A stretch of 42,712 nt of DNA from Candidatus Fermentibacterota bacterium (GTDB taxonomy: Bacteria; JAFGKV01). Position 1 is the first letter of the stretch. Every line of letters starts with the position of its first letter. This document shows, in pieces, positions 33,827 to 42,477 of this stretch. A program made the translations under genes and the position numbers. The notes under the pieces were generated by a model that saw nothing but the letters and a program-made list of their open reading frames with translations, was not told where the DNA came from and did no database searches. The stretch spans positions 1 to 42,712 of the forward strand of contig JAFGKV010000276.1 of NCBI GenBank assembly GCA_016928395.1. The letters run 5' to 3'.

Positions 33827-34847
33827 GGTGTTCTTCCACAATCTCAAACCCCGTCAGGTGCTCGAGTACGGTCTTTCTGGGGTCGCCGGCGCCCGCCTCC
33901 AGGTGCTGTGTCACCGCTGCGGTATGATCGAGATACGGAGTCGATACCACGAGAACGCCCTTGGGGGAGAGTACCCGCACCTTTTCGGCCAGAACGGCAA
34001 ATGGATCATTGACGATGTCAATGAGATTGCAGCTCGTGATCACATCGGCACTGCCCGTCTCCAGGGGAGTCTCGGTACCGCTGGCCACCACGAAATCCAC
34101 ATTTGCTGCAGTCATGGGCGGCAGCGGCACGTTTTCGAAAGAGATTCCCTCCCGATACACCCTTAGAGGCGGCGGACCGCACGGGACACCCAGCAGCGTT
34201 CGGCGGGCGGTAAGGATCTTCTCGAAGCTCAGGTCGATGCCGATGGCCTGCCGGCACAGACCAGCGATTCTGCGCGTCAACCCCCCCACCGAACACCCCA
34301 TGTCAACACCTAGCCCGGGGCTGTCGTTGGACCAGCGCTGGGCCATGTCGCCGAGCAGGCGAATCGGACCGCCGTCGTGGGAGGCAGTCTGGAGAGAGTC
34401 GAGGAGGTCATTGCCCGATGGAACAGGTGGGAAGTAGTGGGTCAGCAGGTAGGTCCCAAGCCATTTGTTCAGTGGGTGCGCGACCTGTTCATTGTAGGGG
34501 ACCGGTCGAGGAAACAGCTTGTCCTTCTTGCTCTCCAGATCGGCGAGCATGTGGGTGTGCAACCATACCTGGAACGGGGGACTCATCCCGCCAACGTCGG
34601 CCAGGTAGTCCTTGGCGAATGGGTAGAAGCTGCGGAAGAACCGGAAGGGGTTTCGTAGGAGCACTGCGACCCCCGCCACCACCGGGTAGACGGCTCCGCA
34701 TGCAGCACAGGAAAGCGCGCCCTCAAGCACCTCCTCGTTTCTCTCCGTCGCTGCCGGTTCCGGCGCGAGGACCAAATGCCCCCGGCACGGAGCTTCGACC
34801 TCGTCAAGGCCGACACACCTCAGCGCAGATAAGGCCCAGAGTCTCAT
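33738..34847 (-). CDS. Class I methyltransferase with N-terminal Trm112-like zinc domain
   Basis: A 369-residue SAM-dependent methyltransferase. The first part (about 10-70) has a Trm112-like ribbon core (SCAACGAVYPVVAGVAVLL). After a long insert comes the Rossmann core with motif I LGVDMGCSVGGLTRRIA, IDLSF in the strand 2 region and SADVITSCNLIDIVNDPFAVL. GVLVVSTPYLDHTA is the post-motif strand. Trm112-like fusions often occur in RNA or protein methylases, but the substrate cannot be told. It starts two bases after the sulfatase stop, so the two are cotranscribed. Its 3' end overlaps the opposite-strand peptidase gene by 89 bp. Confidence 0.82.
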   Translation of the reverse strand: MRLWALSALRCVGLDEVEAPCRGHLVLAPEPAATERNEEVLEGALSCAACGAVYPVVAGVAVLLRNPFRFFRSFYPFAKDYLADVGGMSPPFQVWLHTHMLADLESKKDKLFPRPVPYNEQVAHPLNKWLGTYLLTHYFPPVPSGNDLLDSLQTASHDGGPIRLLGDMAQRWSNDSPGLGVDMGCSVGGLTRRIAGLCRQAIGIDLSFEKILTARRTLLGVPCGPPPLRVYREGISFENVPLPPMTAANVDFVVASGTETPLETGSADVITSCNLIDIVNDPFAVLAEKVRVLSPKGVLVVSTPYLDHTAAVTQHLEAGAGDPRKTVLEHLTGFEIVEEHLKVPWLLRGSDRHWDLYLDHCFAARRAAG

Positions 34848-34849
34848 AG

Positions 34850-36988
34850 CTAGTTCAGATAACCCAGGGCGCGAAGCTGGGCCTCGGTCTCGGCGTCAAT
34901 CTTGGCCTCGGCGCCGTCAGCAGTGCTGGGAATTGACTCGGAGAGTGCCTCCGATGTCTCCATCCATGCCTGCAACTCCTGCAGCATGATCCGTGCATGC
35001 GCCGAATCGCTCCGCGCCAGATCCCACCGTTCGAGTGGATCCTGTGTGAGATCGAACAGCATCGTTTTGCCGCTGCCCGGATTGAGCACCAGTTTGAAGC
35101 CATCCCGCGTCAGTGATTTCAGTTCGTCGAAGTACAGCAAGGCCTCGGCGAAGGAGGGCTGTGCTTCATAGTCATCCGCGCCGTCGACAAGCGGCAGGAG
35201 ACTCATGCCCTGCATTTCCGGTGAGCCGGGGACACCGTACAGATCCAGAATCGTGGGCATCAGATCCAGGAGGCGTACCGGTTGACGGATCACGAGCCCT
35301 TCGGGCACGCGCCCGGGCATTCGCATGATGAGCGGTACTCGTAGTTGATCCTCATACAGCGTATGCCCATGCATGATCCCGTCGTGTTCCCAGAATTCCT
35401 CGCCGTGGTCTGAACCCACGATGAAAAGCGTCTGGTCCCAAATCCCTGTCTCCCTCAGTGCCTCTACCAGGCGTCCCATCTGGTCGTCCGTGTAGCGGAT
35501 CTCACGATCGTACAGGATCTCAAGCTGCATCTTATCCTCAGGCGAGAGGCGGGCACCCTGACGCATGGGATGGAGAAGCCCCGACGCATGCATGAATCGA
35601 CCCTTGTACGGCGCCTCGGAGAAGAGCCCCCGATACTCTTTTGGTGGGTCGTAGGGGTCATGGGGATCCACCGAATGGATCCACAGGAAGAAATCGCGAT
35701 CGTGGTGGAGGCGTATCCATTCTGTCGCCCTGTCCACGACGTCCTTGGCGAGGAAGGTACGATTCAGGCTGAATAGGTCGGGGCGGAAGCGTCGTACCAG
35801 GCGCATCCAGAGCATTCGCTGATACCGGCCCCAGTTGAACACCTCGCCCGAGTGGTGAAACCCATCGAACCCCTGCGCTATCCCGAACGTGTCCTGCAAC
35901 CACCCATTGGTCACGATGGCCTGGGTCAGGATACCGTGCTCCTGGAACTGCTCAGCCAGGGTGATGCGGGCCAGGTCGAGCTTGTTGTTTCCCGTGAGGA
36001 CTCTGTTCACCGTGGGATAGGTGCTGGTCATGAAACTGGCGATGGAGGAGAGGGTCCACGGTGACTGGGAGTACGCATGCCAGAACAGTGCGCCCTCAGC
36101 CGAGAGGGAATCCATGACCGGCGAGGTGTCGCGATGGTGCCCATAACACCCCAGATGATCCGCGCGAAGGGTGTCGATGGTGAACAAAATCACCTTGATG
36201 CCCTTGCCGCCGGGCCCGCCAGGCAGGAGGCGGATATGGGGCGTGACACTGGACGATACTGCGGCTATTGACAGAGCGCCAATGAGTGCCGGCAACGCTA
36301 ATGCCCGTACCAGCCCCGGGTGGCCCCGGTAGAGGACGGACAGAAGCCGGTGGATGACAGCCAGCATGACGAGAAAGGCGATGATCAGAAGTGCGAAGGC
36401 CGCCAGCATCCTCCAGAGCGCGGGGCCGAGCAGTAGATTCCGCTTGGCCCACAGGAAGAGCATCGCGGTGATGACGAGGGAGGGGGTCAAGGCTGCCAGC
36501 GTCAGAGCCACAGTCCGAGAGGAGAAGCGCCTGCATAGGGCATAGGCAATCACCCCGATGCCGATGCCGGCCAGGATCCCGCCCCCCGCGATCTGGGCAT
36601 TGAAGAGGATGCGGGAGGCGGAGAAGAGGATGGCCGCATTGAGGAACGGATTGCTGGCCATAATCGCCCACGCACACGCAGCAGCGGACGCGACGATGCC
36701 GGTCACCATGCCGACGCGGCCCGCGGGTGTCAGCAACCTGGCCCGCCGCGCCCACAGGGGATAGGAGAGAAGAGACAGGAGCAAGGCGGCAAGGGCCGCC
36801 CCGAATGGGTAGGCCGCTAGCGGTACCGCTACCGACGCGCTGAAGTCTTGCCAGGAACGGATTGTCTTGCTGGCGGGCCCCATTTGGATGGAGAGGATTG
36901 CTTGGAGGCCTTCGATGCCGGCATAGGCGAGACCGCCCAGATAGCCGACAATGATGGAGGTCTTGACGACATTCTTGAATGTGGACAT
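34850..36988 (-). CDS. Membrane-anchored sulfatase-family hydrolase
   Basis: A 712-residue protein. The first 250 residues hold about six membrane helices; the rest is an extracytoplasmic alkaline-phosphatase-superfamily domain. Metal site 1 is Asp272 in LFTIDTLRADHLGCYG. The nucleophile region is QSPWTLSSIASFMT; Thr312 stands where sulfatases have the formylglycine Cys or Ser, so it is more like phosphoglycerol or phosphoethanolamine transferases of this fold. Metal site 2 is SDHGEEFWEHDG with a His in MHGHTLYEDQ. It may modify a surface glycan or lipid. The ribosome site AAGGATAGG precedes the start. It is divergent from the FG-GAP gene and cotranscribed with the downstream methyltransferase. 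Confidence 0.85.
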   Translation of the reverse strand: MSTFKNVVKTSIIVGYLGGLAYAGIEGLQAILSIQMGPASKTIRSWQDFSASVAVPLAAYPFGAALAALLLSLLSYPLWARRARLLTPAGRVGMVTGIVASAAACAWAIMASNPFLNAAILFSASRILFNAQIAGGGILAGIGIGVIAYALCRRFSSRTVALTLAALTPSLVITAMLFLWAKRNLLLGPALWRMLAAFALLIIAFLVMLAVIHRLLSVLYRGHPGLVRALALPALIGALSIAAVSSSVTPHIRLLPGGPGGKGIKVILFTIDTLRADHLGCYGHHRDTSPVMDSLSAEGALFWHAYSQSPWTLSSIASFMTSTYPTVNRVLTGNNKLDLARITLAEQFQEHGILTQAIVTNGWLQDTFGIAQGFDGFHHSGEVFNWGRYQRMLWMRLVRRFRPDLFSLNRTFLAKDVVDRATEWIRLHHDRDFFLWIHSVDPHDPYDPPKEYRGLFSEAPYKGRFMHASGLLHPMRQGARLSPEDKMQLEILYDREIRYTDDQMGRLVEALRETGIWDQTLFIVGSDHGEEFWEHDGIMHGHTLYEDQLRVPLIMRMPGRVPEGLVIRQPVRLLDLMPTILDLYGVPGSPEMQGMSLLPLVDGADDYEAQPSFAEALLYFDELKSLTRDGFKLVLNPGSGKTMLFDLTQDPLERWDLARSDSAHARIMLQELQAWMETSEALSESIPSTADGAEAKIDAETEAQLRALGYLN

Positions 36989-37066
36989 TGGATGACCTAT
37001 CCTTGGGAGCGAGGGAGTGCGGGATGCCCTCGGAGATGAGATCCTTTGAAGAGAAGATACGGCTCA

Positions 37067-38863
37067 ATGAACAAGATGCTCGTGAGAATGGCAACATGCC
37101 TCCCTGCTGCGGCATTGATGGCCCTCTCGGCCGGGGCCGCGCCGTGGCCTGCGCCTCGGCACAACCCCGAGAACACAGCGTTTTCGGGGCGCCCCGCCGC
37201 GCTTCATCGTCAGCCCGTGCTACGCTGGAGGTTGGCATCTGCGGCCGGATCCGTCAATGCCTCATATCTGGCTGTGGGGGATCTCGACGGTGACGATTCG
37301 TCCGAGATCGTCACCGGGGCGGCACCAACGTCGGCGGGCAGTGACTCGGGAATGGCATGGGCTGTCAATGGGCAGGGTTCACTCGTGTGGTCAACTCCGC
37401 TGGACGGCTATGTGAAATGGGCCTCCCCCGTCCTGCTTCGAATCGATGGCGACACCCTCCCGGATGTCGTGGTGGGTGCATCCTCATGGTCGAGTCTCTT
37501 CGCCCTGCGGGGGTTCGACGGCGATACCCTGTGGACTGCCTTGGAAAGCTTGGCGCAGGTGGGCATGAACGCGGGAGATCTCGACAGCGACGGGAACACT
37601 GAGATCGTGGTCGCCGACTATCAGAGCCCCCGCCATGTGAGGTGCATCAATCGTTTCGGCGGGGTCGAATGGACCGTGACCACCTCGGGTACCACGTACA
37701 ACATCCCCGCCATCGGTCACCTGGGGGAGCTTCGCGGTGCGGCGTTCACCGCCCATGCCGCAGGGTGGCGGGAGCGCCTGTATTTTGTTGATGCCGAAGG
37801 AGGAGTCATCTGGTCGTATCTCGCCTCGCCGACCCGGGAGCAATTGGATCTCACACCGCCGGAGCTGGGCTACCTTCCCGACTATGGTTACGTATCGGCC
37901 ATTCTGGCTGACTTCGACGGTGACGCCCTGAACGAAATCGGTTTCGGCACTGATTTGAACTACTATGTGCTGGAACAGGATGGGGCATTGCGGTGGAAGA
38001 GGCCGACTGGCATCACCGGTACCGGTTTCACGGCTCTCCTGAACGCCGGGGGCGATACCGTCTCATTCCAAGATCACCACTACCAGGTCATGGATGCGGC
38101 CGTGGTCGATCTGGACGGCGACGGTTCCTGTGATGTGGTATACGGCCTTGGCAGCGATTGGTGGGGTCGCCAGGTTCAAGGGGAGCCCGCCACCTTGGAG
38201 GTGACCGAGGTCGTGTACCGGAACGCCATGGTGGCGCGTGGAGGCTTGGATGGTCGCCTCCTCTGGCAGTTCGATGCGCTCCATCCGTGCCTTGAGACGC
38301 ATGGAAGAGGGCGGATGGGCGAGCCGGTGGCCTGTCTCGTGGGCGGTGACGTGGTGGTGATTGCCGGGAGCAATGATGGCTATCTCTACGCAGTTCACGG
38401 ATCCACCGGAGCACTGCTCTGGGAGTTGTGGGGTGACTCCATGACATGGCGGCGGGGTATGGCCCTCGCCGACCTGGACGGCGACGGTCTGGATGAACTC
38501 ATCGTAGCGCGCGGCGGCGGCATCGAGGCATGGTCGTCCCTGGCCTCTCCCGTGGTGTCCGCATTGACGGGCCAGGGCGGTGTGCAGCTTTCCTGGTTTG
38601 GCGATTCCGCAAGCGAAGAATGGAGGATCTACCGCTGTTCTGGCGCCCATGCCCCGCAGGGGGAACTTCTCGCCACACTGCCTGCGGGCGTGACGACACT
38701 CACGGATCCGGCGCCGGGGTTCTGGCAGAACCCCGGTCTCAATGCCTACTATTATGTGGTGGGTGCCGCGGGAACGACGATGTCCGGCACATCGAACCGG
38801 GTGGGCGAGTTTGATTGGGCTCTTTCCAGGGGAAGGCCCGGGATCCGGGACACACCTGACTGA
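37067..38863 (+). CDS. Secreted FG-GAP/VCBS-type repeat protein
   Basis: A 598-residue secreted protein. A signal peptide (about 1-24, ending ALSAGAA) is followed by a beta-propeller of FG-GAP/VCBS-like repeats. Six Ca-binding D-x-D-G/S-D loops are visible: DLDGDDSSEIV, RIDGDTLPDVV, DLDSDGNTEIVV, DFDGDALNEIGF, DLDGDGSCDVVY and DLDGDGLDELIV. A final fibronectin-like segment (GGVQLSWFGDSASEEWRIYR) ends the protein, with no obvious sorting signal. The ATG at 37067 is chosen because it begins the signal peptide; a TTG frame extends it 21 bp upstream. The 78-bp gap upstream is shared with the divergent sulfatase gene. Probably a surface or matrix protein. Confidence 0.82.
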   Translation: MNKMLVRMATCLPAAALMALSAGAAPWPAPRHNPENTAFSGRPAALHRQPVLRWRLASAAGSVNASYLAVGDLDGDDSSEIVTGAAPTSAGSDSGMAWAVNGQGSLVWSTPLDGYVKWASPVLLRIDGDTLPDVVVGASSWSSLFALRGFDGDTLWTALESLAQVGMNAGDLDSDGNTEIVVADYQSPRHVRCINRFGGVEWTVTTSGTTYNIPAIGHLGELRGAAFTAHAAGWRERLYFVDAEGGVIWSYLASPTREQLDLTPPELGYLPDYGYVSAILADFDGDALNEIGFGTDLNYYVLEQDGALRWKRPTGITGTGFTALLNAGGDTVSFQDHHYQVMDAAVVDLDGDGSCDVVYGLGSDWWGRQVQGEPATLEVTEVVYRNAMVARGGLDGRLLWQFDALHPCLETHGRGRMGEPVACLVGGDVVVIAGSNDGYLYAVHGSTGALLWELWGDSMTWRRGMALADLDGDGLDELIVARGGGIEAWSSLASPVVSALTGQGGVQLSWFGDSASEEWRIYRCSGAHAPQGELLATLPAGVTTLTDPAPGFWQNPGLNAYYYVVGAAGTTMSGTSNRVGEFDWALSRGRPGIRDTPD

Positions 38864-38886
38864 GCTCTGGCCCCGACCCCGATGGT

Positions 38887-39540
38887 CTAAAAGAGCCGCC
38901 CGAGACCCAGCTGGACCGCGCAGTTGTGTGCGGCCCAACTTCCGTATCCCTCCACATCCAGGGTGCGTCTCACCGCGTGAATGATGAGTTCACCAAACCA
39001 GAACTTGTCAGGCCCGATACCACCCTGCAGGCCTGCGGCGGCGCTGACTCCCACGCTTCGCCGGAAGTCGATGTTCTCGTCGGGATACGCCGAAGGGTCG
39101 CCGCGCAGCTTCGCGGAACCAGAGTAGACCCCGACACCGGCGCGAAGGTAGGGAAAGAATGAACCCCGGCCGAAATCGTACCGTGCGACGGCCGAGATCG
39201 CATTTTGCGAGACCGTCGTCTCACCCGCGCTCTCATTGGAGAGCCGGTAGTCCCACGTGAATGGCATCAGCGACAGCCGCAGTTCGACGCCCAAGGAGAG
39301 GCGGCCCACCACCGGTACCGTGCCGACCAGGCCGATCGGCACTTCCTTGCCATGGGCAGTCGTACCCAAAAAGCGCATGAACTCGTCGTCGAAGAAGGAG
39401 ATGCCATATCCGGCCATGAGTGCGACCTGGGGTCCCGCAGAGGCCGAAGGCGTCGATCCGAGGAAGCCCAGAAGCGCCAGGGCGACCAGGAACTGACGGG
39501 CATGGGAGCGGGCTCGGGTGACAGGCCGGATTCGAACCAT
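38887..39540 (-). CDS. Outer membrane beta-barrel protein, paralogue 1
   Basis: A 217-residue protein with an N-terminal signal peptide (ending TPSASAG) and alternating beta strands typical of an eight-stranded barrel (VALMAGYGISFF, LRLSLMPFTWDYRL, AISAVARYDFGRG, YLRAGVGVYSG, FWFGELIIHAV, CAVQLGLGRLF), ending in an aromatic residue as outer-membrane proteins do. It is clearly paralogous to the gene at 39656-40246: both share PFTW-(D/E)-Y, GET and G-V/L-Y barrel positions. No ribosome site is obvious at the chosen start. Function unknown. Confidence 0.75.
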   Translation of the reverse strand: MVRIRPVTRARSHARQFLVALALLGFLGSTPSASAGPQVALMAGYGISFFDDEFMRFLGTTAHGKEVPIGLVGTVPVVGRLSLGVELRLSLMPFTWDYRLSNESAGETTVSQNAISAVARYDFGRGSFFPYLRAGVGVYSGSAKLRGDPSAYPDENIDFRRSVGVSAAAGLQGGIGPDKFWFGELIIHAVRRTLDVEGYGSWAAHNCAVQLGLGRLF

Positions 39541-39608
39541 CAGGCGGGACGACCTCAGGCTGTGAGCGTACTCGATTCGGGTTGCTTCCGGATCAGACCA
39601 AGAAGGAG

Positions 39609-39642
39609 AACGGGGGCCGGGGATTCACCCGCGGCCCCCGTT
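39609..39642 (-). terminator. GC-rich hairpin terminator
   Basis: Positions 39609-39619 and 39632-39642 are exact inverted repeats (11-bp stem) around a 12-base loop, 14 bp beyond the stop of the upstream barrel gene. On the minus strand it is followed by a CTCCTTCTT run. It separates the two paralogous genes transcriptionally. Confidence 0.6.
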
Positions 39643-39655
39643 TCACACAGCGCAG

Positions 39656-40246
39656 CTAGAACTTCATCCCTGCACCCAGGTGCAGGGCCCAGTTGTTGGC
39701 GCCGAAGCTCTCGGAACCCGCAACATCGGCCTCACGGCTGACGATGTGGTACACGAACTCCAGCATCCAGATCTTGGTCTCGCCGAAGTCGGCCGTCAAG
39801 CCACCGCCGACATTGAAGCCGAAGGCGTTCTTGTAGTCGACATCTGAGTCAAGCAAGCCGGAGTTCTCCTCAGCTTCGAACTCACCATTCCCCATGTAGA
39901 GGCCCGCTCCGCCTCGAACGTGCGGACGAAGCGATCCTTGGCCCATCTCGAATCGAGCCAGACCGCCGAGGATCATCTGGTTGATCTTGGTCTCTCCAAC
40001 CTTCGTTCCTGCGTACTCGTACTCCCAGGTGAACGGCACCACGGCATAGTTGACTTCCGCGCCGACTGAGAGGCCCGGGCTCATCTCCACCATGATCTCG
40101 GCGCCGACCGGGATATAGCCGGCTGCGTCATCTTGATCCTCGAACGCCGACTGGCCATAGCCAACGAACCCGAGCAGGGTTGTCTGGGCGGAGGCGCCGA
40201 CAGCAATCACCGCGAGAGCAAGGAGAGTGATGAACATCTTCATCAT
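39656..40246 (-). CDS. Outer membrane beta-barrel protein, paralogue 2
   Basis: A 196-residue protein with a signal peptide (about 1-20, ending GASAQ) and barrel strands (LGFVGYGQSAF, VGAEIMVEM, NYAVVPFTWEYEY, GGLARFEMGQG, WMLEFVYHIV, WALHLGAGMKF), ending in Phe, the usual outer-membrane insertion signal. It aligns with its neighbour at 38887-39540 along most of its length, so they arose by tandem duplication. GAGGAGG lies six bases before the ATG. Function unknown; such small barrels often resemble OmpW/OmpA-like or opacity proteins. Confidence 0.82.
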   Translation of the reverse strand: MMKMFITLLALAVIAVGASAQTTLLGFVGYGQSAFEDQDDAAGYIPVGAEIMVEMSPGLSVGAEVNYAVVPFTWEYEYAGTKVGETKINQMILGGLARFEMGQGSLRPHVRGGAGLYMGNGEFEAEENSGLLDSDVDYKNAFGFNVGGGLTADFGETKIWMLEFVYHIVSREADVAGSESFGANNWALHLGAGMKF

Positions 40247-40683
40247 GTTCTTCCTCCTCTGAAGATATGGACACGCGGGTGGGCGACCCCGTCAAGGGTG
40301 TCCGCAGCTTGACGAGGCGAATTCGTGAGATCTTAACGCACGATGGTTCAAAAGGCAAATACGGGCATGAGGGCGCCTGCGCACGGTGTCAGGATTCACG
40401 GGTCGGGGCGTTTGGGAAGAAAACCGGCCATGGAATGCCCAGCACGGGATCCGGTGGGAGGGGTGGGGGCTTTCGGGTAGCCTGGAATGACAACCCGGCC
40501 GGAGCAAAGAAAGTAGGAACTCGGTGTGCCTCAGTGTCTTTGGCCCCGGCAAGGGCATAGGGGCCAACACCACGAGGTCATGGCGTGCCTGTTCGCAGTC
40601 ATGCTGAACCGGGCGCACCCAGGGCACACGCCCGGGCGTTTCGACACGCCCGGACGTCTACCTGGTGAAGACCGAGGTGCTCT
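40247..40683. other. Intergenic region with hairpins
   Basis: No gene seen in about 430 bp. It holds an 8-bp stem hairpin (40540-40547 with 40560-40567, TTGGCCCC) and the hairpin listed separately at 40632-40653. The promoter of the upstream barrel gene should lie at the left end; TTGACG occurs near 40303 on the minus strand but without a well-spaced -10. Confidence 0.45.
40632..40653 (-). terminator. Probable terminator of the Ig-like lipoprotein gene
   Basis: CCGGGCGT (40632-40639) pairs with ACGCCCGG (40646-40653) around six bases. It lies about 30 bp past the stop of the minus-strand lipoprotein gene. Strong but short, and without a T-run. Confidence 0.45.
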
Positions 40684-41178
40684 CTAGCGGACTGCCACCG
40701 CCACCTTGACCGGCGAGGCGCCCTTCTTGCTGAACCAGGTAACCTGCTCTTCCACCATGTCCCACACGAGATAGTATGTTCCCGGGGTCGCAGGGGCGTT
40801 CACGCGAGCCTTGAAGAAGGCCATCTGGCCCGCAGGTACGTCCTTCTGTGGCCTGGCCCGCCCCCCCAGCTTCTCGATCTCATTCCCCTTCTCGTCTTGC
40901 CACCGGTACCCGAGCTTGAAAGGCCCATCCTTTGGCCAGTCGCACGAAGATGTGTTCTTGAGCTTGAGCAGCACCACGGTGACCGAGTCCGCCATCATGG
41001 AGGGCGGTGTATCGTGCTCAAGGATGTCGAACGCAAACCTGGGCTGAGGGGCCCCACGCGGAGCGGGAGTGGATGGTGCAGCCGGAGTCCGCGGTGTGGG
41101 CGTAGCCGTGTCGTGGGGGGGCTTCGGCGCGCATGCCACCATAACGGCGAAGGCGAGTATGGCACAGAATCTTGACAC
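40684..41178 (-). CDS. Lipoprotein with Ig-like NBR1-type domain
   Basis: A 164-residue lipoprotein. A short signal peptide ends at VAC (Cys16), followed by a Pro/Thr/Ala-rich linker. Residues about 45-164 form an immunoglobulin-like domain: LLKLKNTSSCDW, FKLGYRWQDEKGNEI, DVPAGQMAFFKARVNAP, TPGTYYLVWDMVEEQVTWFSKKG. This NtG-W-x-PG-x-WD pattern is the same as the Ig-like (NBR1-type) domain attached to many bacterial secreted proteins. It starts at GTG with GGGAG seven bases upstream. Likely a periplasmic or surface binding protein; function unknown. Confidence 0.75.
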   Translation of the reverse strand: MSRFCAILAFAVMVACAPKPPHDTATPTPRTPAAPSTPAPRGAPQPRFAFDILEHDTPPSMMADSVTVVLLKLKNTSSCDWPKDGPFKLGYRWQDEKGNEIEKLGGRARPQKDVPAGQMAFFKARVNAPATPGTYYLVWDMVEEQVTWFSKKGASPVKVAVAVR

Positions 41179-41316
41179 TGGAGGGCTCCCTTCTCTTCAG
41201 GATAGGATGGAAATGCAGTTACATGGACTTGGAGGGGCTGGTGAAGAAGCACAATCGCTCCAGCAATCTACAAGTGAGGCTCCCCCGCGGCAAGCCGATG
41301 CGCAGCAGCGAGGATG

Positions 41317-42477
41317 CTACCACGTCAAGGACAGCAGATCAAGATAGAGCGAGACGATGTTCGCGGTGCGCTGGTTCATGGAGGCGATGATGCACGCGTC
41401 TCGTGACGGCACGTAGGCCATGACCGAGACGAAGCCCAGCGATTGGCCGAAGTGCCCGTATCCTACGACACCGTCTCCGGTGATGATTGTGGCCAGACCG
41501 AGGCCATAGCCCCCGGGGCTTTTCATCTCCTCCAGCGTCGAGGTGTTCTGGAATAGCCGGCCACCCATGAGGGCATCCATGAATTCGTGGAGGTTTCCCA
41601 CGGTACCGACGAGCCCCGATGAGGCCCATTCGAAGCTGTAGTCATAGGAGGAGACATCGGAGGCGCCATCGTAACCCGCAGCCAGGGGAGGCGGGATGGC
41701 TTCATACTCGGCGAGAAAGGTGCTGCTGAGGCTGAGCGGAATCAGAATCCGATCGCGAACGAGGTGGTGATATGCTCGACCGTCTATCTGCTCAGCGATC
41801 TTGCCCAGCATGATGTAGTTTGTGTTCGAGTAGCCATATTCGTCCGGAGGCAGTACATCAGGCACGAAGTAGGGCTGACCGCTGTTGATGGCATAGCGGA
41901 CCAAATCCAGAGGCTGCCATCGTCGTGTCGGATCCGCCCGCAGCAACTCGTAGAACTCCTCGTCCGCGTAGTCATATACACCGCTCCGATGGGAAAGGAG
42001 CATTCGGATGGTGATCCGATGGCCATACGACTGGCCGTCGAGTATCACGAGACTGTCTATGATGCCGCGCTCGAAGAAGGGAACGATTGTCTCGTCGAGC
42101 CCGAGGCGGCCTTCTTCGGCCATTTGGAGGATCACCGTCGCGGTGAACAGCTTGGTGAGGCTTGCGATGCGCACCTTGACGAAGGGATTCATGATCTCGC
42201 CGGACAGGCTGGCGTAGCCGCTGCCGCCACTCCATACGTCATCGCCCCGGGATACCAAAGCCACCGCCCCTGGAATTGTAGAGTCGGCCGTATACCAGTC
42301 GATGGCTGACTGGAAATCCGAGATGGGCGGGTCCGTGGTATCCGAGATGGTACATCCGCTTTGGCCGAGGATCAAGAGCGCGGCGGTGAGGCGCACCCCC
42401 GCCGTGAGCACTCGACGCTCGCACCTCGGAGGGCGGACGGTGCGGGCAGTCGGCAGGGACAAGGCGCTCAATGCCAC
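41317..42477 (-). CDS. Serine hydrolase of the beta-lactamase/penicillin-binding family
   Basis: A 386-residue class C beta-lactamase-like (serine hydrolase, D-alanyl-D-alanine carboxypeptidase-like) protein. The catalytic Ser106 and Lys109 are in ASLTKLF; the Tyr motif is YSN (GYSNTNY); the third motif is HFGQSLGF, where true beta-lactamases have KTG. A hydrophobic signal segment (about 24-41) ends at SGC, but the lipobox is weak (QSGC), so it is secreted or a lipoprotein. The start is uncertain: the ATG at 42477 overlaps the upstream membrane gene by 10 bp, and a GTG at 42411 would begin nearer the signal peptide. Likely peptidoglycan or peptide/esterase hydrolase. Confidence 0.82.
   Translation of the reverse strand: MALSALSLPTARTVRPPRCERRVLTAGVRLTAALLILGQSGCTISDTTDPPISDFQSAIDWYTADSTIPGAVALVSRGDDVWSGGSGYASLSGEIMNPFVKVRIASLTKLFTATVILQMAEEGRLGLDETIVPFFERGIIDSLVILDGQSYGHRITIRMLLSHRSGVYDYADEEFYELLRADPTRRWQPLDLVRYAINSGQPYFVPDVLPPDEYGYSNTNYIMLGKIAEQIDGRAYHHLVRDRILIPLSLSSTFLAEYEAIPPPLAAGYDGASDVSSYDYSFEWASSGLVGTVGNLHEFMDALMGGRLFQNTSTLEEMKSPGGYGLGLATIITGDGVVGYGHFGQSLGFVSVMAYVPSRDACIIASMNQRTANIVSLYLDLLSLTW

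Noticed and set aside
36096-37238. 380-residue minus-strand frame overlapping the sulfatase gene in another frame.
   Set aside because: Frame shadow: Arg/Pro/His-rich, while the sulfatase frame has clear helices and metal motifs in the same DNA.
39500-39545. GGTTCGAATCC at the start of the barrel gene resembling a tRNA T-arm.
   Set aside because: The T-stem does not pair beyond two bases, and no matching acceptor strand lies about 70 bases upstream.
29755-40246. Type IX secretion locus suggested by the PorX-like regulator and secreted proteins.
   Set aside because: No por/gld/sov genes and no typical C-terminal sorting domain are visible in the window.
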